The notes beneath the pieces are model-generated. The model did not search any database. It had not been told where the DNA came from and was given only the letters and a program-made list of their open reading frames with translations. The position numbers and the translations under genes are program-made. Source: Phycicoccus sp. HDW14 (GTDB lineage: Bacteria; Actinomycetota; Actinomycetes; Actinomycetales; Dermatophilaceae). Taken from it: 64,000 nt of DNA. Positions 56,811 through 64,000 of the stretch are shown piece by piece; position 1 is the first letter of the stretch, and each line of letters opens with the position of its first letter. The stretch lies in the NCBI RefSeq assembly GCF_011383005.1, contig NZ_CP049935.1:1-64000 (forward strand), in the 5' to 3' direction.

Positions 56811-58123
56811 GCACCGCTGCCGGCGCCACCTGGCGGAACTGGGGCGGGAACGTCGTGGCCCACCCGGCGGTGGTCACCGACGTCGCGACCGTCGACGGCG
56901 TCATCGGGGCGGTGCGGTCGGCTGCCTCGCGCGGTCTGCGGTTGCGGGTCGCCGGCACCGGGCACTCGTTCACGCCGCTCGTCGCCACCGACGGGGTGCT
57001 GCTGCGCATCGACGGCCTGCGCGGCGTGCTGCACGTCGACCGCGAGCGGATGCGGGTGCGCGTTGCCGCGGGAACGCCTCTGCACCAGCTGAACCCGGCA
57101 CTCCAGGCCCTCGGGCTCGCGCTGCCGAACCTCGGCGACATCGACCGGCAGACCATCAGCGGGGCCGTCGCCACCGGCACGCACGGCACGGGGGTCCGGC
57201 TCCAGGGCATCGCGGCGGCGGTGTGCGGGCTGACCCTCGTGACGGCGGACGGGTCGGTCTTGCGCTGCGCGGCCGACGAGTCGCCGGACGTCTTCGAGGC
57301 GGCGCGGGTCGGGCTGGGGGCGCTCGGGGTCGTCGTCGAGGTCGAGCTGCAGTGCGTCCCGGCGTTCCGGCTGCACGCGCGCGAGTCGGGGGAGGCGTTC
57401 AGCGACGTGCTGGGCCGCATCCACGACCTCGCCGACGCACACGACCACGTCGACATGCACTGGTTCCCGCACACCGACCGCGTGCTGCTCAAGCGCAACG
57501 ACCGGGTCGGTCCGGGGGAGGGCCCGGGTCCACTGCCTGCCTGGCGGGCCCGGCTCGACGACGACCTGCTGGCCAACCGGTTGTTCGAGGGCGTCAACCG
57601 CGTCCTGACCCGAGCGCCCGGGGCCACGAAGCGCGTGAACCGGTTGAGCGCCAACGTCCTCGGCGCCCGCGAGTTCGCCGACGACTCGTGGAAGGTCTTC
57701 TGCTCCTCGCGCGAGGTGCGCTTCGTCGAGTCCGAGTACGCGGTGCCGCGCGCGTCCGTCGTGCCGGTGCTCGATGAGCTGCGCGCCTGGTTCGACCGCA
57801 CCGGCGCACCCGTGCCGTTCCCGGTCGAGGTGCGCTTCGTCGGCGCCGACGACATCTGGCTCTCCACCGCCTACGAGCGCGAGAACGCGTACGTCGCGGT
57901 GCACCAGTACCACCGGATGGATCCGAGCCGCCTGTTCGCGGCGTTCGAGGCCATCGTCGCCGAGCACGAGGGGCGTCCGCACTGGGGCAAGGTGCACACC
58001 CTCGGCGCCGACCGGCTGCAGCAGCTCTACCCCCGCTTCGACGACTACCGCGCCGTCCGCGACCGCCTCGACCCCGGCCGCTTGTTCACGAACGCCCACG
58101 TCGCGCGCCTGCTCGACCGCTGA
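56807..58123 (+). CDS. FAD-linked sugar-1,4-lactone oxidase (D-arabinono-lactone oxidase type)
   Basis: The 438-residue oxidase has an FAD_binding_4 N-domain: AGTGHSFTPLVATDGVLLRI and GAVATGTHGTGVRLQGIAAA, and the ALO C-domain with WGKVHTLGADRLQQLYPRFD. No VAO-type covalent histidine motif was clearly seen; the enzyme may bind FAD via the HGTG or GHSF histidine. Substrates are sugar lactones in the family. Start overlaps the PLP-enzyme stop. Confidence 0.86.
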   Translation: MSTAAGATWRNWGGNVVAHPAVVTDVATVDGVIGAVRSAASRGLRLRVAGTGHSFTPLVATDGVLLRIDGLRGVLHVDRERMRVRVAAGTPLHQLNPALQALGLALPNLGDIDRQTISGAVATGTHGTGVRLQGIAAAVCGLTLVTADGSVLRCAADESPDVFEAARVGLGALGVVVEVELQCVPAFRLHARESGEAFSDVLGRIHDLADAHDHVDMHWFPHTDRVLLKRNDRVGPGEGPGPLPAWRARLDDDLLANRLFEGVNRVLTRAPGATKRVNRLSANVLGAREFADDSWKVFCSSREVRFVESEYAVPRASVVPVLDELRAWFDRTGAPVPFPVEVRFVGADDIWLSTAYERENAYVAVHQYHRMDPSRLFAAFEAIVAEHEGRPHWGKVHTLGADRLQQLYPRFDDYRAVRDRLDPGRLFTNAHVARLLDR

Positions 58124-58226
58124 CGGCCCGGAGCCGGCCCCTCGACCTCGTCGGCCATCCGGTCCCGACGCGGCAGCCGCCCCGGGCGGAAGCCCCCGTG
58201 TCCGGGCCCGGTGCGTGACGCCGGCG

Positions 58227-59704
58227 TCAGGCCAAGGGCGTGAGGTCGGAGGTGACGTCGTGCAGGACGGTGCCCGGGTCGACGTGCCAGGAGCGGCTCC
58301 CGACGGTGTGGTCGACGAGGTACATCCCGCCCCAGCGGTCCGCGCCGGGATCGGCCATCGTCACGTCGACTCGCAGCTTCGCCGCACCGTCGCGGGGGTC
58401 CTTCGCGATGCGGGCCGCCTGGTCGCGCACGCCGTAGGACTCGTAGGTGAGGTCGGTCTGGCGACGGATCCCCGGACGGTCGTGCCGCACACCCTCGTTG
58501 GTGAAGCCGACCGGCTGCGCGGTGTGCGTGAGCATCGTGCCGGGGGCCACCCTCGGCCCGGGCAGGTACCACCGCGTCCTGCGATCGCGCCGCAGGTAGT
58601 CCGAGGCGGCGATGCGGTGCATCGACGAGGTCGAGAAGACGGCGATCCGCCAGACGACCGTGTCCGTGGGCCATCCCTCGCCCCCGGTTCGGCGTCGACG
58701 TGCTGGCCGTCGGCCGTCATGGGGTAGGCGATCGAGTCGAGCGAGTGCAGCTCGAGGCGCACGACGTGGTCGCTGTCGTTGACGAGCGGGCCCTGCACCC
58801 ATACCCGGTGCCCGGCCAGCGCGGTGGCCGCCGGCTGCGAGGACCCGCTGATGTTCTGGGCCTCGCCGGCCTCGACGCTCAGCTGCCAGGCGCTCCCCTC
58901 GAGCCGGAAGGCCTGGGTGACGTCGGCGGAGAAGAACAGCTCGTCGAAGAACTGGTTGTCGTAACAGTCCAGCACCATGAGCTCGCAGCCGATCTCGGCC
59001 GGCTCGTCGTCGGGGATCGGCATCGGCACGACGCTGCCGCCGACGGTCGCCACGGAGTGCTGCCGCAGGTGGTCGCGCAGCGCCACGCGGTCGGGCTCGT
59101 CGAGGTGCACGTAGAGGTTCCAGTCGAGCTCGTCGGCCGTCCCGCCGTGGAACACGGTGACCTTGCCCATCACGCCGTGGAGCTCGAGCTGCCCGGCCTC
59201 GCCGCTGGGACCGCGGTAGGCGGCCGGCATCGGCAGCGGCGGGTACGCCGCACCGGCTCCCGCGACGTCCGACCACCAGCGGAGGTTGATACCGCGGTCG
59301 CGCGCGGCGTAGACGAGGTGGTCGCCGTGCGCGGCGTCGAAGAGGCTGACCCGGTCGCGGTGCATCACAGGCGTTCCCGGTTCGCCACCGCCGACCATCC
59401 ACTCGTGGACGGGGTCGTCCGACCAGACGAGGTTGATGCCGTTCGCACGGGGCCCGTACCGCAGGTGTCCCCCGTCGGCGACGAGGACCGAGACGAGGTC
59501 CCCGTACCGGAGGGGCGCCCCGTCGACGGTCTGGAACGAGATGTTGCCCAGGTCCTCGGCCTTGTCCCAGTCGAGGTTGATGCCGTACTCGCGCTCGCGG
59601 TACCGCAGCGACCGGTTGTTGACCGTGCAGCGCAGCGTGAACGCCCATCCCGACTGCACCGGTCCCTCGGGTCCGAGCACCTGCCACTGGACGACCTCCG
59701 GCAC
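58227..59704 (-). CDS. Unknown protein with triple repeats (beta-trefoil-like) and a C-terminal domain (frameshifted)
   Basis: The restored 492-residue product has three similar motifs of the type LRYREREYGINLDW, LRYGPRANGINLVW, LVYAARDRGINLRW at roughly residues 33, 79 and 124. Three 45-residue repeats suggest a beta-trefoil or carbohydrate-binding fold. Middle residues (170-330) are acidic. The last 150 read AQPVGFTNEGVRHDRPGIRR and on to TVGSRSWHVDPGTVLHDV. A break at 58681-58685 (plus-strand C run, one base lost) splits it. No signal peptide. Function unknown. Confidence 0.66.
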
Positions 59705-59713
59705 GGGAGGTCC

Positions 59714-59959
59714 TCAGCCGGTGACCGGTCGGCGGTGCAGCTCGCTGCGTGCGGCCACCGCGCTGACGGCGCACACCGCCGCCAGCGTGCCGACGAGCAC
59801 CCACTCCAGGGCGCCGGACCCGCCGTCCGGGTCGGTGCCGGTCAACCACTCGACCCACTCGCGCGAGACGAGGGTGAGCAGCGCCAGGGCCGCGGTCAGT
59901 GCGGCGAGCCCCACCTCCACCCAGAAACGACGGCGAACCTGCGGGTCGGACCATGACAT
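59714..59959 (-). CDS. Small membrane protein
   Basis: The 81-residue product starts MSWSDPQVRRRFWVEVGLAA and has two hydrophobic spans (VEVGLAALTAALALLTLV, WVLVGTLAAVCAVSAVAA). It lies nine bases upstream of the repeat protein and is probably cotranscribed. Not recognised. Confidence 0.6.
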   Translation of the reverse strand: MSWSDPQVRRRFWVEVGLAALTAALALLTLVSREWVEWLTGTDPDGGSGALEWVLVGTLAAVCAVSAVAARSELHRRPVTG

Positions 59960-60120
59960 GGCGCCACCTCCATCCAGGGAGTCGATCGACGATACCGACG
60001 GGCGTCGAACGCGGTCAACGGTCGAGCGCCCGCCAGGGGGCGAGCGCCGGCAGTCGACAGATGGGCACCGTCGCGTCATGGTGGATCCGTACCGGTGCGG
60101 CGCGACGACACGGAGGTGCG

Positions 60121-60574
60121 ATGACCCATCTCGAGCGAGGCGAGGTGAGCGCCGTCGTCGTCGCCGAGGACGAGCAGCTGTCCCGGCCGGGCGTCGGACG
60201 GGCCGTGGCACTCGGTGCGCAGACGCAGGAGGACTTCGGGCTGTTCCGCGGGGAGATGTCCGAGGGCAGTGAGGTGGCCGCGCACGTGCACCGGACCTTC
60301 TCGGAGTCCTTCTACGTCCTCGCGGGGCGCCTCGAGCTGTGGGACGGGGAGGCGTGGCGAGGGCTGGGAGCCGGCGACCTCGCGTACGTGCCGCGCGGCG
60401 GCGTCCACGGGCTGCGCGTGGCCGACGGGCCGCGAGGTGCTGACGCTCTTCGCCCCGGGCATCCCGCGTGAGCGGTGCGTCCTCGAGCTGCTGGAGATCC
60501 GCCAGTCGGGCCGCGAGCTCACCCCGCAGGAGTGGACCGAGTTCTACCGGCGGCACGACCAGTACATGGTGTGA
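60121..60574 (+). CDS. Cupin-domain protein (frame shift in the middle)
   Basis: The ATG has a GGAGG site. Residues 1-100 read GEMSEGSEVAAHVHRTFSES...FYVLAGRLELWDGEAW and GDLAYVPRGGVHGLRVAD, the two cupin motifs with His ligands. At about 60428-60436 the frame changes to REVLTLFAPGIPRERCVLEL; one extra base (or two lost) explains it. Restored size about 150 residues. Likely a metal-binding single-domain cupin, substrate unknown. Confidence 0.75.
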
Positions 60575-60620
60575 GCGGTCGCGCGATGGAGAAGCCGGCG
60601 CCGGGCGGTCCCGTCGGCAC

Positions 60621-61805
60621 TCAGGCGACGCGCCGGTAGAAGAGATCGGCGCCGCGGGCGAGCCTGTCGCTGATGTCCTCGAGCACCTCGAAGTCCGGGT
60701 CGTCGTCCAGCCAGTCCCGCAGCGCGACGAGTTCACGCTGGACGGCACGGGCGGCGAGGAGTGCCGATGGCGTCCACGTCCTGCCGGGCTGCCGACTCAT
60801 CGCCCGGTCCAGCTCGAACGACCAGTGCATCGCGTCGAGGACGTAGGCCCTCGTCTCGTCCAGGGCGGCGTCCGTGCGCTCCGAGAGCAGGTGTTCGACG
60901 ACGAGTGAGGCGGTGTCGAGGGCACCGACGAACGGCCACAGGACCGTCGCGAACGCCTCGTCCGGGCTGCTCGTCCGATGTCCGCGGTTGAGGGCCTGGT
61001 CCATGAGCGCGGCGGCGCCGAGCTGGGCCCCCTGCCCCACGGCGGCCTTCATCCCGGCGTCCACCCCGGCCACCGCAAGGGCGCCCGCCGCGCCGACCGC
61101 GGCGGGAGGGAACAGCGTCGCCGTCACGCCGGCGGCGACGGCAGCCGGGCCGATGGCGCGGACGCCGTCGCGCAGCGCGACCACCAGCCGGCGCGTCCGG
61201 CCGTCCGCCTCGGACGCCACCTGTGCCACGGCGTCGACCTCTCGCACGAGGCGTTGCAGGTGGAAGACGTAGTCGAGCATCCGGTGCTGCACGCGGTGAC
61301 CGACGAGGCCGTCGCGCTCGACGTCCGCCCCGAAGACCACAGCGTGGAAGGCGACCTGCATCTCGACGGCGAGCTCCGCGCCGGGCGGGGGTGGTGGGTC
61401 GGTGTAGCCCATGACGTCGAGGAGCGCCGTCAGGTCGGACTGGAGGATCTGCTGGACGTCGGACAGCCTGGCACCCGACAGCCGCGTGGCGGCGTTCTGC
61501 GCGCTGTCGATCTCGGCCCAGAAGTCGTCGTCGCGGGCCAGGTCCGAGAGGATGTCGGCCACCGCGACGGCCGTGTCCCGCAGATGGACCCGTCGCGCCG
61601 CTGTGAGCTCCTCGGCGAGCCGTGCGTCGGCGGCCCAGCCGACGTCCTGCCGGGCCCGTCTCAGGCGCGCGAGGCGCTGCTCGTCGGCAGTCCGGCGCTG
61701 CTCCGCCGGGGCCTCCGCCGCGTCCGTCCCCGCGGTGTCGGGAGGTGGGGTGGCGGTCCTCCTCGGCTGTCGCTCCCCCTGGGCGGTGGCGTGGGCGGGA
61801 CTCAT
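60621..61805 (-). CDS. Unknown protein with Gly/Ala-rich hydrophobic core
   Basis: The 394-residue product starts MSPAHATAQGERQPRRTATP. After a 60-residue disordered N-terminus it is all-helical. Residues 200-245 are an Ala/Gly/Val-rich segment (AAVAAGVTATLFPPAAVGAA) that could insert in a membrane or form glycine-zipper packing. GGGAGG precedes the ATG 61805. No family recognised; it could be a toxin-like or pore-associated protein, but this is only a possibility. Confidence 0.6.
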   Translation of the reverse strand: MSPAHATAQGERQPRRTATPPPDTAGTDAAEAPAEQRRTADEQRLARLRRARQDVGWAADARLAEELTAARRVHLRDTAVAVADILSDLARDDDFWAEIDSAQNAATRLSGARLSDVQQILQSDLTALLDVMGYTDPPPPPGAELAVEMQVAFHAVVFGADVERDGLVGHRVQHRMLDYVFHLQRLVREVDAVAQVASEADGRTRRLVVALRDGVRAIGPAAVAAGVTATLFPPAAVGAAGALAVAGVDAGMKAAVGQGAQLGAAALMDQALNRGHRTSSPDEAFATVLWPFVGALDTASLVVEHLLSERTDAALDETRAYVLDAMHWSFELDRAMSRQPGRTWTPSALLAARAVQRELVALRDWLDDDPDFEVLEDISDRLARGADLFYRRVA

Positions 61806-61862
61806 GGGTGCCTCCCTCGGTCGCTGCACGTCCCCCGACGGTGGCGGACACAGCAGCGGACG

Positions 61863-62047
61863 TCAAGCGGTAGAGGAGCGGCGCGCGCCCGGTGCGGACG
61901 CACCCTGCTCGTACGCCCCGAACCACTTCGCCGCTTGGATCTCGAGGGCGGCGCGCAGGCCGCCGGGGTGCCACGGGTCGATCTCGTGGAGGGCGGAGAG
62001 GCAGCCCTGCCAGACCTCCGGCGGGGCCTGCAGACGTTCCGTGCGCG
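61863..62047 (-). pseudogene. C-terminal fragment of an unknown protein, 5' end missing
   Basis: The minus frame reads LQAPPEVWQGCLSALHEIDP and WHPGGLRAALEIQAAKWFGA before a stop at 61863. It looks like coding sequence but has no ATG or GTG start in frame before the VOC fragment at 62072. It may be the end of a gene broken at the same junction. Confidence 0.35.
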
Positions 62048-62071
62048 GGCTTCTCGTGAGACGGCGACGGC

Positions 62072-62122
62072 GTGACCATCTCCGTCGTGCACTTCGAGCT
62101 GATCGGGCCCGACCCCGAGCCC
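62072..62122 (+). pseudogene. VOC (glyoxalase-like) protein, first 16 residues
   Basis: GTG 62072 begins MTISVVHFELIGPDPE, the start of many VOC proteins, but the frame then enters aldo/keto reductase sequence in another frame. Only the N-terminus survives, next to a deletion point at about 62119-62130. Confidence 0.45.
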
Positions 62123-62649
62123 GGGCCCTCGGGCTGCGCCAGCCCGTCACCCAGCAGCCGCAGTACAGCCTCATCGTCCGCGAGATCGAGTGGGAGGTCG
62201 TGCCCGCCGCCCTCGACGCCGGGATGGGCCTGCTGCCCTGGAGCCCGCTCGGCGGCGGGTGGCTCTCCGGCAAGTACCGCCGCGACGAGCGGCCCACCGG
62301 CGACACCCGGCTCGGTGACGACCCGAACCGCGGGATGGAGGCCTACGACCGCCGGGGCAGCGACCGCACGTGGCGCGTCATCGACGTCGTGCAGCAGGTC
62401 GCGGACGCCCGCGGGGTGTCGATGGCCGAGGTCGCGCTCTCCTGGGTCACCGACCGGCCGGCGGTCACGTCGACCATCCTCGGCGCCCGCACGACCGAGC
62501 AGTTGCGGACCAACCTGGCGTCCGCGGACCTCGAGCTGTCGGACGACGAGCGCGCCGCGCTGGACGACGCCAGCGACCTCGGGGCCACCGACTACCCCTA
62601 CGGCGAGATGGGCGTCGACCAGCGCAGCCGCGAACTCGCCGGCGGCTGA
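62122..62649 (+). pseudogene. Aldo/keto reductase, C-terminal half only
   Basis: The frame has ALGLRQPVTQQPQYSLIVRE, GMGLLPWSPLGGGWLSGKYR, VSMAEVALSWVTDRPAVTST and a C-terminus to LSDDERAALDDASDLG. The first half (catalytic Tyr, Asp, Lys, usually residues 1-150) is absent; no start codon lies in frame. The part is well kept, indicating a recent deletion or inversion with a VOC gene. Confidence 0.72.
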
Positions 62650-62653
62650 CCGG

Positions 62654-63304
62654 TCACGGTGTCGGCTCCTGGTCTCCCGCCCGGCGGCCGAGGGTGGACC
62701 ACCGGTCCCAGAGGCGTCGGAGCACACCGAGTACACCGACCACGACCCACAGCCGGACGAGCACGAGGCAGGCCCCGACGAGGGCGTCGTCCGAGCGCGC
62801 GGGTCGCGACCACGTGAAGGACGCGGGGATGTCGAGTGCCGGCACGACGTCCGCCGCGTTCCAGCCGAGCATCGAGAGGACCTCGCGGGCCGTGGCCTCG
62901 CCGCCGCACCGCTCGACCCCGGCGACGACCCGGCACGCGGGGATGTGCACTCCCCACTCGCGCGACAGCGACAGCGCGGCCGTCAGCAAGACCAGGAGCA
63001 GGGCGAAGAGCACGACGCTGCGCGAGAGGGCCGGCACGGGCCCGATGCGCTCCCAGTCCCTGAGCAGGGTGACCAGACCCACCACGAGCGCGGCGGTGGC
63101 GAGCACGACGAGGAACACCAGGCCCAGCCAGTCGTCGCCGGGGCCCGGTGTCGTCGCGGGCTCACTGGTGTCGAACCAGGCCAGTGCGAGGAGCCCGACG
63201 GCCAACGCCCACGACAGCCCGTGTCGGAGCCAGCGCGGCATCGTCCGTGCGCTCGTCGTCGACGTCGCGGCCTCGGTCGCGTCGGGAGCCGGACGGTCGT
63301 CCAC
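62654..63304 (-). CDS. Membrane protein of unknown function
   Basis: The 216-residue product, read from GTG 63304, has four hydrophobic spans (LSWALAVGLLALAW, WLGLVFLVVLATAALVVGLV, SVVLFALLLVLLTAALSL and VGACLVLVRLWVVVGVLGVL). Cys residues lie in the loop HIPACRVVAGVERCGGEATA, a possible disulfide outside the cell. No family recognised. Confidence 0.66.
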   Translation of the reverse strand: MDDRPAPDATEAATSTTSARTMPRWLRHGLSWALAVGLLALAWFDTSEPATTPGPGDDWLGLVFLVVLATAALVVGLVTLLRDWERIGPVPALSRSVVLFALLLVLLTAALSLSREWGVHIPACRVVAGVERCGGEATAREVLSMLGWNAADVVPALDIPASFTWSRPARSDDALVGACLVLVRLWVVVGVLGVLRRLWDRWSTLGRRAGDQEPTP

Positions 63305-63381
63305 GCGTCGATGGTCCACCCGGCGAGGGGCGCTGTGAAGCCCTGGCCCCGGCCCATCCGCAGGCGTCGCGCCGGGGTCGG

Positions 63382-64000
63382 TCAGAGCGGGACGATGTGG
63401 GCGTGGACGGCCGAGGCGACGACGTCGACGAGTGAGGGCGAGTCCTTGCCGACCTTGGAGTTCACGAGCAGGGCGAACGGCAGCCCGCCGGGGAGCCAGC
63501 CGGCGACCGCCTGCTCGAGCTGGTTCGTCGTGCTCTCCCAGCGTCCGGCCTTGAGGAAGTAGGGGCCGGCGTCGGTGCGGCCGCTGCGGTCGACGCCCCA
63601 GCCGCGCTCGAGCATCGCCCAGGCGTCCTTGCGGGGGACCATCGCACCTCCGGTGAAGGCGTCGAGCACCCCGACGAGCTCGTGGGCGGTCACGTGCCAC
63701 CCGGTCGTCGCGGACGTGGCGGACAGGTCGCCCGAGTTCCAGCCGCCCTGGGGCATCGGCCACCGGTAGGCCAGGACGTTGCCCGGTGCGCCGGCCGTCG
63801 CCGCCCCGGTCACGCCCGCCGGGCCGAAGACGTTGTCCTGCACGTAGTCGTGGTAGCCCTGGATGGTCAGCGCCTCCCACAGCCGGTCGTTGTCGTCCTC
63901 GGTGCCGCCGGGCACGGTCAGCGTCTGGTCGACGGCGCCGGTCAGCACGGGGATGAGGACGCGGAACATGCCGAAGTTGACGTTCTGGTAGGTCGCGTCG
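63382..64000 (-). CDS. Serine hydrolase (beta-lactamase-related), C-terminal part at the window edge
   Basis: The frame enters from the right end: DATYQNVNFGMFRVLIPVLT, where Tyr-x-Asn is the second catalytic motif of penicillin-binding/beta-lactamase-fold hydrolases. It continues to WESTTNQLEQAVAGWLPGGL and LVNSKVGKDSPSLVDVV and ends at 63382. The SxxK part is outside. Peptidase, esterase or carboxypeptidase activity is possible. Confidence 0.7.
   Translation of the reverse strand, partial: DATYQNVNFGMFRVLIPVLTGAVDQTLTVPGGTEDDNDRLWEALTIQGYHDYVQDNVFGPAGVTGAATAGAPGNVLAYRWPMPQGGWNSGDLSATSATTGWHVTAHELVGVLDAFTGGAMVPRKDAWAMLERGWGVDRSGRTDAGPYFLKAGRWESTTNQLEQAVAGWLPGGLPFALLVNSKVGKDSPSLVDVVASAVHAHIVPL

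Overview
The window is very GC-rich DNA from a mycothiol- and menaquinone-using actinobacterium. The evidence is frequent GTG starts, a mycothione reductase, a complete proton-pumping NADH dehydrogenase operon (nuoA-N) and several late menaquinone genes. Gene order and codon use fit Micrococcales, perhaps Intrasporangiaceae; the family assignment is inference.

Positions 1 to about 23,455 are the right part of an integrated tailed phage (prophage). Reading leftward from the integrase: a serine integrase at 22013-23419; a divergent pair of helix-turn-helix regulators at 21030-21597 that looks like the immunity switch; a long leftward run of small early genes (8200-20450), most linked by 4-base ATGA/GTGA overlaps, with two ParB-like proteins, an LAATG-type surface protein, a metallopeptidase, a MazG-like protein and an HNH protein; a strong hairpin at 8108-8140; then the late module (HNH nuclease, small and large terminase, portal, ClpP-like head protease, decoration protein, major capsid protein, head-tail connectors). 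The tail and lysis genes and the other attachment end lie left of the window. The integrase end has cut a host short-chain-fatty-acid transporter gene, leaving only its N-terminus (23425-23676).

Positions 23.8-37 kb hold menaquinone genes mixed with others: menB (-) and menC (+) divergent, a VOC protein, mycothione reductase, a family 2 glycosyltransferase, a WXG100-like protein with an alpha/beta hydrolase, menD, a geranylgeranyl-reductase-family flavoprotein, isochorismate synthase and the menaquinone methyltransferase. nuoA-nuoN (36.7-53.0 kb) follows, with overlapping genes and a probable Rex operator just upstream. A polyprenyl diphosphate synthase, the source of the quinone side chain, is translationally coupled to nuoN. 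The quinone, its side chain and the enzyme that reduces it are therefore encoded together.

Positions 54.3-64 kb hold an MFS transporter, an alanine-racemase-fold PLP enzyme paired with an FAD-linked sugar-lactone oxidase, a repeat protein resembling a beta-trefoil, a cupin, several unknown proteins, a deletion scar joining a glyoxalase N-terminus to half an aldo/keto reductase, and a serine hydrolase cut by the window edge.

Many otherwise intact genes (phage parB, nuoE, nuoG, nuoN, prenyl synthase twice, the PLP enzyme, the repeat protein, and the cupin with a different offset) are broken by small frame shifts, almost all in short G or C runs. Restoring one base gives a normal protein. This looks more like sequencing or assembly error than biology. 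No intergenic stretch exceeds about 260 bases. No rRNA, tRNA or CRISPR array was seen.
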